Source of the DNA: JAFEDN01 sp963844565
GTDB taxonomy: Bacteria > Pseudomonadota > Gammaproteobacteria > Coxiellales > Coxiellaceae
Direction: 5' to 3'
Assembly (NCBI GenBank): GCA_963844565.1
Contig: CAWJON010000002.1
Span: 372,001-436,000 of the forward strand
Length of the DNA stretch: 64,000 nt
The notes under the pieces: generated by a model
Databases searched by the model: none
What the model saw: only the letters and a program-made list of their open reading frames with translations
What the model was told of the DNA's origin: nothing
Translations under genes and position numbers: made by a program
Shown: positions 26,556-34,704 of the stretch, in pieces
Layout of the letters: each line of letters starts with the position of its first letter
Numbering within the stretch: position 1 is the first letter of the stretch

Positions 26556-27986
26556 TCAATGAATTTTTTTTGCCAGCGTTTTTGAGCCGTTTTCATTCAG
26601 AACAAAACCATTGGTTTTTTTATCCGATTGAAAGGTAAAAATAGCATTGGCCACTTTTCCAAAAAATTGGGTTTCAGACATTGAATAGATGTAAAAGAAA
26701 TTGGAAGCTATGCCGTGATTGATATGTTGCACTTTCAGGTGACGGTTTTCTGTGACAATGGTATACAAGCTTCCATCGGACGCCTGATATTGACCAGAAT
26801 ATTGTTCTAACCGTTTTGGGTTTATAATTTTTTCTTGATATAAGCGAAATAATTTTAATTTAGGATTTAAAAGATGTATTCCTAAATTAGTGGTGTAAAT
26901 CACATTGCCTGTGTTCGTTAATATCACCACGCCAATTTTTTTCACGGGATTAAAACCGATAAAGCTGCTAAATCCCGGCATATTCCCATTTTTCCAGATT
27001 ACTTGATGTTGACCATCAATATTCCATCCTATGCCGATACTTAAATTTTCTACACCTGGAAAATCCATATTCATAGCAGGATTGCCTTCTGTTTGTCGTG
27101 GAATATGCGAAAGTTTCATGGCGGAATACAAATGGGATTTATTTAAACCCAGGTTGGCAGACACAAACTTGGTTAAATCACTAGCCGTTGAATAGAGTGC
27201 GCCAGCTCCCTGGAGTATGGGAAAATGAAAGAACGGAGTTTGCTGGTCAGCTGCATTATAACCGGTAATTAATTTCTGATTAATATTGGGCGAGGTAATA
27301 ATTTGAGTGTGATCCATTGCCAGGGGTTTCGTGATTCGTTCGGATATTAAGCTGGGGTAACTTATTCCGGCTTGATTGGAAACAATATCTGCTAATAATC
27401 CAAATCCGAGATCACCGTATTCATATTGTGTGCCGGGAGCGCGAGTTAAAGAATAATGGTTTAAAAAATTTTCGAGATCTTGAGTGGTTAAATGTCCATA
27501 AGGATCTTCCCCTATTGCCGATTCTGGTGGGACTGGTCGGGGTGATAGTCCTGACGTGTGGGTCGCTAATTGAATCAGTGTAATTTCGCGGCCTTTATAA
27601 GTGGGTAACCGAATGGTCTGGGGTAGATATTTTTGTGCCGGGTCATCCAAACCCAATTTACCCTGTTCCACCATGTCGGCGAATAATAATCCAGTAAACA
27701 CTTTGGTAATGGAAGCCAGAGGAAATAAAGAGTTTTCATTCACTGGCCATGCATTCGATTGTTTAGAAGATTTCCCGTAATTATAAAAATGAGTTCCGTC
27801 AGGGGAGATTACGGCAACGACGATTCCTACATTATAGGCACGATTGACGCGTTCTTTAATGAGTTGTTCAACATTAACTGTAGCTGTAGGAGGAGAGGGG
27901 TTAGCAGTGACGAGCAGGGGAGTAAAGGCTAGTGCAGAAAACACCAGCCCAATCTTGGGTAAACAGTATATACTTAGAAATTTCAT
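26556..27986 (-). CDS. Serine hydrolase, beta-lactamase/esterase (class C-like) family
   Basis: 476 residues from the ATG at 27986, chosen because MKFLSIYCLPKIG begins a signal peptide; an in-frame ATG at 28022 would extend 27 bp into the upstream gene. Hallmarks of the AmpC/EstB/penicillin-binding-like fold: SxxK in LASITKVFTG (nucleophile Ser), ATHTSGL, and YEYGDLGFGLLADIV as the YxN/YxD motif. A C-terminal lipocalin-like extension (LEQYSGQYQASDGSLYTIV onward) is common in these periplasmic hydrolases. They act as esterases or D-amino peptidases more often than true beta-lactamases; a resistance role cannot be inferred. Transcribed with the DUF1543 gene upstream. Confidence 0.86.
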   Translation of the reverse strand: MKFLSIYCLPKIGLVFSALAFTPLLVTANPSPPTATVNVEQLIKERVNRAYNVGIVVAVISPDGTHFYNYGKSSKQSNAWPVNENSLFPLASITKVFTGLLFADMVEQGKLGLDDPAQKYLPQTIRLPTYKGREITLIQLATHTSGLSPRPVPPESAIGEDPYGHLTTQDLENFLNHYSLTRAPGTQYEYGDLGFGLLADIVSNQAGISYPSLISERITKPLAMDHTQIITSPNINQKLITGYNAADQQTPFFHFPILQGAGALYSTASDLTKFVSANLGLNKSHLYSAMKLSHIPRQTEGNPAMNMDFPGVENLSIGIGWNIDGQHQVIWKNGNMPGFSSFIGFNPVKKIGVVILTNTGNVIYTTNLGIHLLNPKLKLFRLYQEKIINPKRLEQYSGQYQASDGSLYTIVTENRHLKVQHINHGIASNFFYIYSMSETQFFGKVANAIFTFQSDKKTNGFVLNENGSKTLAKKIH

Positions 27987-27994
27987 AAGTCTGA

Positions 27995-28501
27995 TCACTT
28001 CGATAGAGGCACATAGTTGCAAGTAAATTCAAAAGTACTGGGATTAGGGGTTAATTCAACATGAATATATAAATTTTTATTAGCTAAAGAGTTTTGTATA
28101 TCAACAATATCTTCCACTGAATGAATATAATCCTTATGAGGTAACTTCCAATCTGTAACCTGTTTGATCGCCTTTTTTTTAGCGTCTAATTCATTTTCTG
28201 CAACCAAGCAAAAATTTTGATGAAGTTCGGTGAACTGCGAAGGATCATAGCCACCTAAATTTATAAAGTATAATTTGGCCGATTGTTGAGAGGGAAAATC
28301 TTTAAGATGGATGTCGTATCCATCTACCTGTTTCAATATCCCCCAACAATCAAGATGTAAACTACTGGGAGTTCCCCACCAGCTAGCTTTCAACTCCTCG
28401 TAAGTTTCTTCAATTGAATTAGCGGCAGCAAAACGAATATCATGCAATTCAATTAATGAGTTTTTATGTTTTCCACCCAGGTAAATCATAAATAAATTCA
28501 T
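27995..28501 (-). CDS. DUF1543 family protein
   Basis: 168 residues. The opening MNLFMIYLGGKHKNSLIELHD and following IRFAAANSIEETYEELKASWWG match the pattern of DUF1543 proteins, and a second similar half (KLYFINLGGYDPSQFTELHQ, FCLVAENELDAKKKAIKQV) repeats it, so the protein is an internal duplication of one small fold. No enzymatic function is known for the family. Cytoplasmic. Just upstream of the serine hydrolase gene (8 bp gap), so probably one transcript. Confidence 0.7.
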   Translation of the reverse strand: MNLFMIYLGGKHKNSLIELHDIRFAAANSIEETYEELKASWWGTPSSLHLDCWGILKQVDGYDIHLKDFPSQQSAKLYFINLGGYDPSQFTELHQNFCLVAENELDAKKKAIKQVTDWKLPHKDYIHSVEDIVDIQNSLANKNLYIHVELTPNPSTFEFTCNYVPLSK

Positions 28502-28628
28502 GGTTAATCCTCTAAGCAGTGAGTGTGGTTTTCGCGAAAATTTCTAGCGTAACACAATCAAGCCATAACACAAGTAGCGAGAATTTACTCTATATTCTGG
28601 AGTTCATAATGGAATTTTTTTATAGGAT

Positions 28629-29138
28629 ATGATAAAATTTATCTCTATGAAGCATGCAAAAATATTTAAATTATTGGTGAATTTTTCAATTTTATTATCA
28701 ATGTGCATTTGTATTGTTGATTGCTATGCTCTTGGAAATCGGCATAGTGCTACTGCTATAGAAGAATCTTTTACTCATAAAGATAAATCTGTAAAATTCC
28801 AAAAGGGGATTTTAGCCTTAGGCGCTTCCCGTGCCCAAGTTTTCCAGGCATTTGGAATCCCAAATGGCAGTGACGCCATGTTGAACGGTGCGGTTGAAGA
28901 TGTCTATATCTTTACTCCTGATGGATATAAATACGTAAGCCCTTCACCTCGAGCGCGTAATGTAGTAATGGGTGTGGCGACGATGGGAACTTCGGTGGCG
29001 ATTCATCAGTCTTTACTTGCTTATCAGCGCAGCAATCTTACTATTTACCGCGTTTATTATAATCCTCAGCTAAAGCTTATTCGCGCCACTAAAGAGAATG
29101 CTTCTGCCCTCCAAAATCCAGCCAGCCATTCCCGCTGA
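28629..29138 (+). CDS. Exported protein with BamE/SmpA-like segment
   Basis: 169 residues. Signal segment LVNFSILLSMCICIVDCYA, possibly from a later start at 28647. The segment FQKGILALGASRAQVFQAFGIPNGSDAMLNGAVEDVY (about residues 56-93) has the look of the SmpA/OmlA (BamE-like) fold, in which LxxGxxxxxVxxxxGxP is followed by a beta-hairpin. A weakly hydrophobic stretch (NVVMGVATMGTSVAIHQSLL) follows, so it may be membrane-associated. No lipobox matches well. Function unknown; an envelope role is plausible. Confidence 0.55.
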   Translation: MIKFISMKHAKIFKLLVNFSILLSMCICIVDCYALGNRHSATAIEESFTHKDKSVKFQKGILALGASRAQVFQAFGIPNGSDAMLNGAVEDVYIFTPDGYKYVSPSPRARNVVMGVATMGTSVAIHQSLLAYQRSNLTIYRVYYNPQLKLIRATKENASALQNPASHSR

Positions 29139-29173
29139 GTACAGCGTCCATGGCCTCATGTTTTATATCCTAC

Positions 29174-29248
29174 GCATCGGCAAAGCCGTTGCTTGGAATG
29201 AAGGGGGAGAATCACGATTCTCCCCCTTGCGAACCCCCATCGTGCAAG
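29174..29248 (-). repeat. Dispersed hairpin repeat, copy 2
   Basis: Contains the perfect palindrome GGGGGAGAAT, CACG, ATTCTCCCCC (29204-29226 region), flanked by CGAACCCCCATCG on one side and TGGAATGAA plus CATCGGCAAAGCCG on the other. Same layout as 18903-18966 and 40537-40604. It fills most of the gap between two plus-strand genes and creates a spurious 66-codon ORF. Confidence 0.7.
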
Positions 29249-29328
29249 AAGTCCCTTTAAATATATTAGTAATCAACTACTTGAACTTAACCTTGTAAGA
29301 CAAAATAACAAAATTTAGTAAGAAATCC

Positions 29329-29357
29329 TTGACAATTGTCCAAAAATAGGACATAAT
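29329..29357 (+). promoter_or_regulatory. Sigma-70 promoter with overlapping inverted repeat
   Basis: TTGACA (29329-29334), 17 bp spacer, CATAAT (29352-29357): close to consensus. Within it TGTCC (29337-29341) and GGACA (29349-29353) form an inverted repeat across the spacer and -10, suggesting a repressor site. It would drive the L,D-transpeptidase gene through a leader of about 90 bp that can fold (GGAG at about 29418 with CTCC near 29432). Confidence 0.6.
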
Positions 29358-29451
29358 GTACGCTTAATACAAAATATGGATTTCTAATTAAGCGAGAAGA
29401 TGTTACCTCCAGGGTGCGGAGAAGACTAACTCCACAACCTGAGAGTATATT

Positions 29452-30132
29452 TTGAAAAAACATTTCATTAAAATAGTCGCAATTTGCTTATTAATAACTG
29501 CGCCTTTGGGCGTTAGCTTGGCACAAAGTGACACTTTAAATACGATTGATTATCAGCAACTTTCTGATAATTTAAGCCATAAAACCAATTTAACTCCCAA
29601 AGCAATAGAAATGGCGTTTGCCGGCTATAAATGGGCGTTGAATAATGCATCGGTGAAAAATAAAGATATTCTTACCATTGTTGATTTTAGTGTCTCTTCG
29701 GCAAAAGAGCGTTTATATGTTATCAACGTAAAAACCGGCAATATTTTGATGGCAATGGCCGTTGCTCATGGTAAAAATTCTGGCAAAGGAGTTTTTGCAA
29801 CCAATTTTTCTAAAGAGGGTGGCGCTTTGACTTCCAGAATTGGTGTATTTCTTACCATGAATTCTTATCACGGTCATCATGGACTTTCCCTGCGCATTAA
29901 TGGTTTAGAAGACAGTAATAAAATTGCTCTCTCCCATAATGTCGTCGTTCATCCAGCTAACTATGTGACTCCAGAATTTATTAAGCAGCATGGTCGCGCA
30001 GGAAATAGTTGGGGATGTTTTGCCGTCAACCCTAAACAAAGCGAGCAGTTAATCAATTACATCAAAGATAATAGCGTACTTTATGCCTATGGTCCTTCTT
30101 CAGAATATACTGCTTCTACTAAAATCATTTAA
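29452..30132 (+). CDS. Murein L,D-transpeptidase catalytic-domain protein
   Basis: 226 residues from a TTG start with GAGAG upstream. Signal peptide (FIKIVAICLLITAPLGVSLA), then a helical segment and a catalytic domain. The His-containing stretch NSYHGHHGLSLRINGLE and the Cys motif GNSWGCFAV (HxxxxGNSxGC type, Cys near residue 192) mark the murein L,D-transpeptidase family that cross-links or edits peptidoglycan in the periplasm. A strong promoter precedes it. It converges with the next gene with a 4 bp overlap of the coding ends. Intact. Confidence 0.82.
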   Translation: MKKHFIKIVAICLLITAPLGVSLAQSDTLNTIDYQQLSDNLSHKTNLTPKAIEMAFAGYKWALNNASVKNKDILTIVDFSVSSAKERLYVINVKTGNILMAMAVAHGKNSGKGVFATNFSKEGGALTSRIGVFLTMNSYHGHHGLSLRINGLEDSNKIALSHNVVVHPANYVTPEFIKQHGRAGNSWGCFAVNPKQSEQLINYIKDNSVLYAYGPSSEYTASTKII

Positions 30133-31709
30133 GCTGCTGCTGCGGCACAAACCGTAGAATACGATTGCATTTCGATATCTTTTTTGTTGCTGTCGTTGTT
30201 TTTGGGTTTGGGGCCTCCAAGAAACCTCATACGCCATGAACTCGTAGAAACAGATTTGGAGGGAGTAGTTTTAACTTTTGCCTGAAGAGCGGGTGGTAAT
30301 TGAGAAGAAGCGGTTTTAACTGGCGCCTGAGGAACGGATGGTGATTTAATCGTAGCAGGTATAGGATCAGATTTTTGTTTTGAGAGTTTTTCTGCCTTCT
30401 CAATCTCTGCTTTTTGTTGTTGATAACGTTCATGAGCGCAATAAATTCCAGCAGTTATAATCGTTATACTTGATAAGATAAAAAAAGCAGGTGGTAACGC
30501 CATACTAATAACGTGCGCCACAATCAATAGATAAGTCATTGCCAGAATCACTGCACCCCCACCTTCTTGAAAACCTTTTAGTGCAGCATTGGCCAGCAAT
30601 ATATCATTGAAATTAATTTGTTTATGAATTTCAATTCGTCTTTTGCACCGAGACAATTGTGTTTCGATATGGGTGCATTCTGCCGTTAACGCTAACTCTT
30701 TTGGAGGGGCGGGTTGGGTTATGGCCATGTTGTTGAGGACGGCCAGCGCTTCACCGACTATTGGTGCTTGGACTTCAGCAAGTTGTCTGCGGGTGATAGC
30801 TAATTTTCCAGTTAAGTAACTTTGTTGGGCATACAGTAAAATCCCATTTACACGATGCTCGGCGATTTGATAATAGCTATAAGCCAAAGCCGTCCCCATG
30901 ATCAGATTGAAGGCCAATCCCAGGTGATTGGGAATAGCCTTACTGATACCCATCAACGCCATATCAGTATTGGCAACACCCACGGCATAAATAGCATTGA
31001 TGATTTCAAACAATACTCTTAACGACATCAGTCGATTAGCTTCTTCGAGATTAACATCCTGGAAATGTTCCAGCGTAATTGGCTCACGGGTCAGACCGGT
31101 AAATTCAGACTTGCTGGGGTCTTCCAACCATTCAATCAATTGGATTTCACTTAATCCTTTAGGGATAAGAGTTCCTTTTTCCAAATGCTGCGTTAATAGC
31201 TGGTTTAATTTAGTTCGGCGTTGAAAGCGATCTTCTAAAATTTTTATTTCAGGAGTTAAGTAGGTTACCATGAATAAACCAAGTGCTATACCTATTCCCG
31301 CGCCTACGCCTATACCTGGTTTACTCTGTAGGAATGGTGTGCCGCCGGTCATTCCCACTGTTTGTTCTGAGAGATTGGTGGCTTTAAATCCACTGCGAAA
31401 AGGACTTAAGACATCTAAAATTCGTTTTTTGGTGTCTCTGGAACAGCTTTGAAGAAACAACCACAGGGCTGGTCCTCCAAGAATACCGATAGAGAAAAAT
31501 AGGTCGCTGAACGTAAGGTCAAAATCCTCTGAAACACACTGAGCCAATTCAGCGCTACTCTGGCTAGAATAGGCTTCATTAACTCTTTCCATGGTAGTTT
31601 GAGATTTGGTTTGGGGTTTGGTTTTATGTTCATCGTCCTCTAAATCATCCATAGGATCTATAGGCTTCGAATCTAACTCTATATCTGAGGAAATGTTACT
31701 TGTTCTCAT
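30129..31709 (-). CDS. Multi-spanning orphan membrane protein
   Basis: 526 residues from the ATG at 31709, which has GGAAG five bases upstream; an in-frame ATG at 31745 lacks one. Not recognised. An acidic Pro/Lys-rich N-terminus (DDLEDDEHKTK) is followed by hydrophobic segments: LFFSIGILGGPALWLFLQ, GVGAGIGIALGLFMVTYL, LGLAFNLIMGTALAYSYY, and a pair AVILAMTYLLIVAHVISMAL and FFILSSITIITAGIYCA. A Lys/Pro/Ser-rich tail ends in VCAAAAA. Long soluble helices lie between. The layout (soluble ends, clustered hairpins) is common in effectors that insert into host membranes, but that is inference. Confidence 0.65.
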   Translation of the reverse strand: MRTSNISSDIELDSKPIDPMDDLEDDEHKTKPQTKSQTTMERVNEAYSSQSSAELAQCVSEDFDLTFSDLFFSIGILGGPALWLFLQSCSRDTKKRILDVLSPFRSGFKATNLSEQTVGMTGGTPFLQSKPGIGVGAGIGIALGLFMVTYLTPEIKILEDRFQRRTKLNQLLTQHLEKGTLIPKGLSEIQLIEWLEDPSKSEFTGLTREPITLEHFQDVNLEEANRLMSLRVLFEIINAIYAVGVANTDMALMGISKAIPNHLGLAFNLIMGTALAYSYYQIAEHRVNGILLYAQQSYLTGKLAITRRQLAEVQAPIVGEALAVLNNMAITQPAPPKELALTAECTHIETQLSRCKRRIEIHKQINFNDILLANAALKGFQEGGGAVILAMTYLLIVAHVISMALPPAFFILSSITIITAGIYCAHERYQQQKAEIEKAEKLSKQKSDPIPATIKSPSVPQAPVKTASSQLPPALQAKVKTTPSKSVSTSSWRMRFLGGPKPKNNDSNKKDIEMQSYSTVCAAAAA

Positions 31710-31880
31710 TTTCGCTTCCGTATAATTAGCCAATAGGGTAACCAAAGTTTATGACAATAATATGACAAAGAAGCTGGCGTGATTCTTTTCGATTCACTGG
31801 CGGAGAAGGACGGAAGATACTGGCTTTTTTGCTAAAAAAATGTTAGAATCTCTGTCCATAAAGAAATTCTGAAGATTCAC

Positions 31881-33698
31881 ATGAAATTGCCGAAATCGTT
31901 AAGTGGGTTTATCTGGTTTTTCGCCAAACAACAACCTTATGCATTTCTATTTATTATTGCTACTTCATGGATTTGGGCGATTAACGAAAGTTTGTTTCCG
32001 TATTTTATTAAGTCGTTCGTTAACCATATCAATGGATTTCACGGTGACCCTCTGCAAATTTGGGGGGTTTTGAAGTTTCCCCTGATCGGTATCACTGTCT
32101 TATGGGTATTGATGGAAGTCTCAATGCGTACCCAAGGACGAGTGATGATGATCGCTTTTCCCAAACTCAGAACCAGCATTCGGGATACTGTTTTTAGCTA
32201 TGTCCGCCGGCATTCGCATGATTATTTTGCTAATCATTTTGCCGGAGAGATCGCCAGCAAAATTAATGATTTACCTTCGGGTGTGGAAATGCTGATGCAA
32301 ATCCTATTATTTAATTTTATTTCGTTTGCAGTCGCGTTTATCGTTGCCGTTATCGTCATTTCCCATGTTAGCTTGTTTTTTTCGCTGTTGTTATTCGGCT
32401 GGGCCATTTGCCATTTAGGTGTGACAGCAGTATTTCTAAAATCGGGTTATCAATTAGCGGAAGTTGCTTCCACTGCTTCATCAACCGTCACTGGAAAAAT
32501 TGTCGATAGCCTGACTAATATGTTAAATGTCCGGCTGTTTTCTCGCGGCGAGTATGAAAGCCGTTATTTAAGGCGATTTACCCAGGACGAACAGCAGCAA
32601 CACATTCTGGCTGCTAGACATCTGGAAAAAATGAAGCTCTTCCAGGGATCTTTGGGTTCAATCTTTATCCTGACGGTAATTTTTAGTTTAATTTATGGAT
32701 GGTCACATGGCTGGGTGACGCTAGGAGATTTTACTTTAGTAGGAATGCTGTCTTTTTCGATGCTGGGATTTATTTGGTACGCTTCTTATCAGCTAACTAA
32801 CTTTGTGCGCGAAGCTGGAAAAATGCGAGCGGCGTTGAGTCTAATCACGACATCGCATGATATCATTGATCATCCCAGCGCTTTGCCGCTGAATATCACA
32901 CAGGGTTCGCTCGAATTCAAAAATGTTACCTTCGCTTATCCCAATGGAAAACCGATTTTTAAACAACTGTCGGTTACTATTCCTGCTGGACAAAAAGTCG
33001 GTCTGGTGGGTTTTTCAGGCTCCGGAAAATCAACTTTCGTTAACTTAATTCTGCGTTTTTACGATAAAACGGGTGGTGAAATTTTACTGGACGGACAAAA
33101 TATAAGTGGGGTGACTGGTGATTCTTTACGGCAACAAATTGCCATGATTCCGCAGGATCCCAGCTTATTTCATCGAAGTCTAATGGAAAATATTCGATAT
33201 GGACGTGAAAATGCAACTGACGATGAAGTCATTCATGCCGCGAAATTAGCACATTGCCATGAATTTATTGAACAACTAGATGAGCAATATCAATCATTGG
33301 TTGGTGAGCGCGGTGTTAAACTGTCGGGTGGACAGCGGCAGCGTATCGCCATTGCGCGCGCCATTTTAAAGAAAGCGCCTATTCTAATTCTGGATGAGGC
33401 CACTTCATCATTGGATTCGGTCACTGAAAAAATTATTCAAAAAAGCCTGAATAATTTAATGAAAAATTGCACCACCATTGTAATTGCCCACCGGTTATCA
33501 ACTTTGTTGCACATGGATCGCATTTTGGTTTTTGATCAAGGCTGCATTGTGGAAGATGGCCCTATCCACGAATTACTGCACCAAAATGGCCATTTCGCGC
33601 GTTTGTGGAATTTGCAAGCTGATGGATTTCTACCTGAAGATGAAAAAAGAACAGCAAATCCCGTTCGACGAGAGCCGCTAGAGACTTTAATTGATTGA
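31881..33698 (+). CDS. ABC exporter, fused permease and ATPase (MsbA/MdlB-like)
   Basis: 605 residues. Six membrane helices in residues about 15-320, then a nucleotide-binding domain: Walker A GFSGSGKST (about residue 378), Q-loop IPQDPSLF, signature LSGGQRQR, Walker B ILILDEATS, H-loop IAHRLST. One half-transporter, so it should act as a homodimer exporting lipids, peptides or drugs. Start ATG at 31881. The 3' end overlaps that of oxyR by 12 bp on the other strand. Substrate not determinable. Confidence 0.92.
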   Translation: MKLPKSLSGFIWFFAKQQPYAFLFIIATSWIWAINESLFPYFIKSFVNHINGFHGDPLQIWGVLKFPLIGITVLWVLMEVSMRTQGRVMMIAFPKLRTSIRDTVFSYVRRHSHDYFANHFAGEIASKINDLPSGVEMLMQILLFNFISFAVAFIVAVIVISHVSLFFSLLLFGWAICHLGVTAVFLKSGYQLAEVASTASSTVTGKIVDSLTNMLNVRLFSRGEYESRYLRRFTQDEQQQHILAARHLEKMKLFQGSLGSIFILTVIFSLIYGWSHGWVTLGDFTLVGMLSFSMLGFIWYASYQLTNFVREAGKMRAALSLITTSHDIIDHPSALPLNITQGSLEFKNVTFAYPNGKPIFKQLSVTIPAGQKVGLVGFSGSGKSTFVNLILRFYDKTGGEILLDGQNISGVTGDSLRQQIAMIPQDPSLFHRSLMENIRYGRENATDDEVIHAAKLAHCHEFIEQLDEQYQSLVGERGVKLSGGQRQRIAIARAILKKAPILILDEATSSLDSVTEKIIQKSLNNLMKNCTTIVIAHRLSTLLHMDRILVFDQGCIVEDGPIHELLHQNGHFARLWNLQADGFLPEDEKRTANPVRREPLETLID

Positions 33699-34580
33699 GT
33701 CAACATTCTCACTAATGTGATTAGCCATTTTTTTTAAAAGAAGTTGTTTAATGCTGCTATTCCGCCAAACCATAGCAACGGTACGCTTGGGTTGTGCTTC
33801 GGCAAAAGGAAGACATATCACATTAACGTTGGCATAATTTGGCCGGCAAGCTAATTCAGGTAATAAGGTGATGCCAACATTGGCGGCTACCATATGGCGC
33901 AAAGTTTCTAAACTAGAGGCGCGGCATTCAAGTTGTTCTTTTGCGCCGATTAATTGGCATAACGCTAAAGCTTGCCCTCTTAAACAATGTCCTTCTTCTA
34001 ATAATAATAAACGTTGCCCTTCTAAATCCTGGTTATCAACTGATTTACGCTGAGCTAATGGATGTTGCGAAGGGACTGCCAACATAAAATTTTCTTCAAA
34101 TAAAATGTGTTGAGTTAAATGCGTGTTTTCTATAGGCAAAGCCAATATAGCGACATCAAGTTCTCCGTTATCGAGTTTTTTAAGTAAGAGTTGAGTTTGT
34201 GCTTCTACTAAATGTAATTCCAACTTGGGATACTCCTGTGTTAACTTGGGGACGATGTAGGGTAGTAGATAAGGTCCTACCGTAGGAATAAGACCAAGTT
34301 TTACTACGCCTGCATCAGATTGGCAGGTAAATTTGGCAATATCTTTAATTTTTTTTGCAGCTGATAACATGTCACGTGCTTGTTCAACAATTAAATGTCC
34401 GGCTGAAGTGAGTAAACAAGATTTACGATGACGTTCAATGAGTGTTATCCCCAACTGTTGTTCCAACTTTTTAATTTGCATGCTTAAGGTAGGTTGGCTG
34501 ACATAAGTTGCTTGTGCTGCACGGCAAAAGCTGGCGTGATCTGCTAACGCGACTAGATATTGTAAATCTCGTAAGTTCAT
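33687..34580 (-). CDS. oxyR: OxyR, peroxide-sensing LysR regulator
   Basis: 297 residues. LysR helix-turn-helix (LQYLVALADHASFCRAAQATYVS and on) and an effector domain with the redox switch: Cys199 and Cys208 in EEGHCLRGQALALC, the same numbering as E. coli OxyR. In that family peroxide oxidises the first Cys, which forms a disulfide with the second and activates transcription. GVVKLGLIPTVGPYLLP and ANVGITLLPELA are further matches. It is divergent from the catalase gene, with an OxyR-type binding site between them, so regulation of both is very likely. Intact. Confidence 0.95.
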   Translation of the reverse strand: MNLRDLQYLVALADHASFCRAAQATYVSQPTLSMQIKKLEQQLGITLIERHRKSCLLTSAGHLIVEQARDMLSAAKKIKDIAKFTCQSDAGVVKLGLIPTVGPYLLPYIVPKLTQEYPKLELHLVEAQTQLLLKKLDNGELDVAILALPIENTHLTQHILFEENFMLAVPSQHPLAQRKSVDNQDLEGQRLLLLEEGHCLRGQALALCQLIGAKEQLECRASSLETLRHMVAANVGITLLPELACRPNYANVNVICLPFAEAQPKRTVAMVWRNSSIKQLLLKKMANHISENVDSIN

Positions 34581-34609
34581 GGAGTAGACCTATTGTTGAG
34601 TTGAGTATT

Positions 34610-34646
34610 ATAGATATTATCTATTTATATCATAAAAACAATCGAT
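34610..34646. promoter_or_regulatory. OxyR binding site in oxyR-catalase intergenic region
   Basis: Half 1, ATAGATATTATCTAT (34610-34624), matches ATAGnTnnnAnCTAT at all ten fixed positions. A 7 bp spacer (34625-34631) is followed by half 2, ATAAAAACAATCGAT (34632-34646), matching seven of ten. This is the two-element, N7-spaced OxyR tetramer site. It lies just upstream of the catalase -35 and next to the oxyR start, so it can activate the catalase and autoregulate oxyR. Confidence 0.85.
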
Positions 34647-34675
34647 TTCAATTATATTAATTTGGAGGATATACT
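34647..34675 (+). promoter_or_regulatory. Catalase promoter
   Basis: TTCAAT (34647-34652) as -35, 17 bp spacer, TATACT (34670-34675) as -10. The weak -35 immediately follows the OxyR site, as expected for an OxyR-activated promoter. The ribosome site GAAGGGAG precedes the ATG at 34705. Confidence 0.6.
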
Positions 34676-34704
34676 AACAACATTAATTTGAAGGGAGCAT
34701 AGTT

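Noticed and set aside
26556..27986. Functional class C beta-lactamase resistance gene
   Set aside because: The SxxK and YxD motifs and the C-terminal extension fit esterase/peptidase-like members; no ampR or resistance context.
29098..29298. 66-codon ORF after the BamE-like gene
   Set aside because: It is created by the dispersed hairpin repeat (29174-29248) and has no ribosome site.
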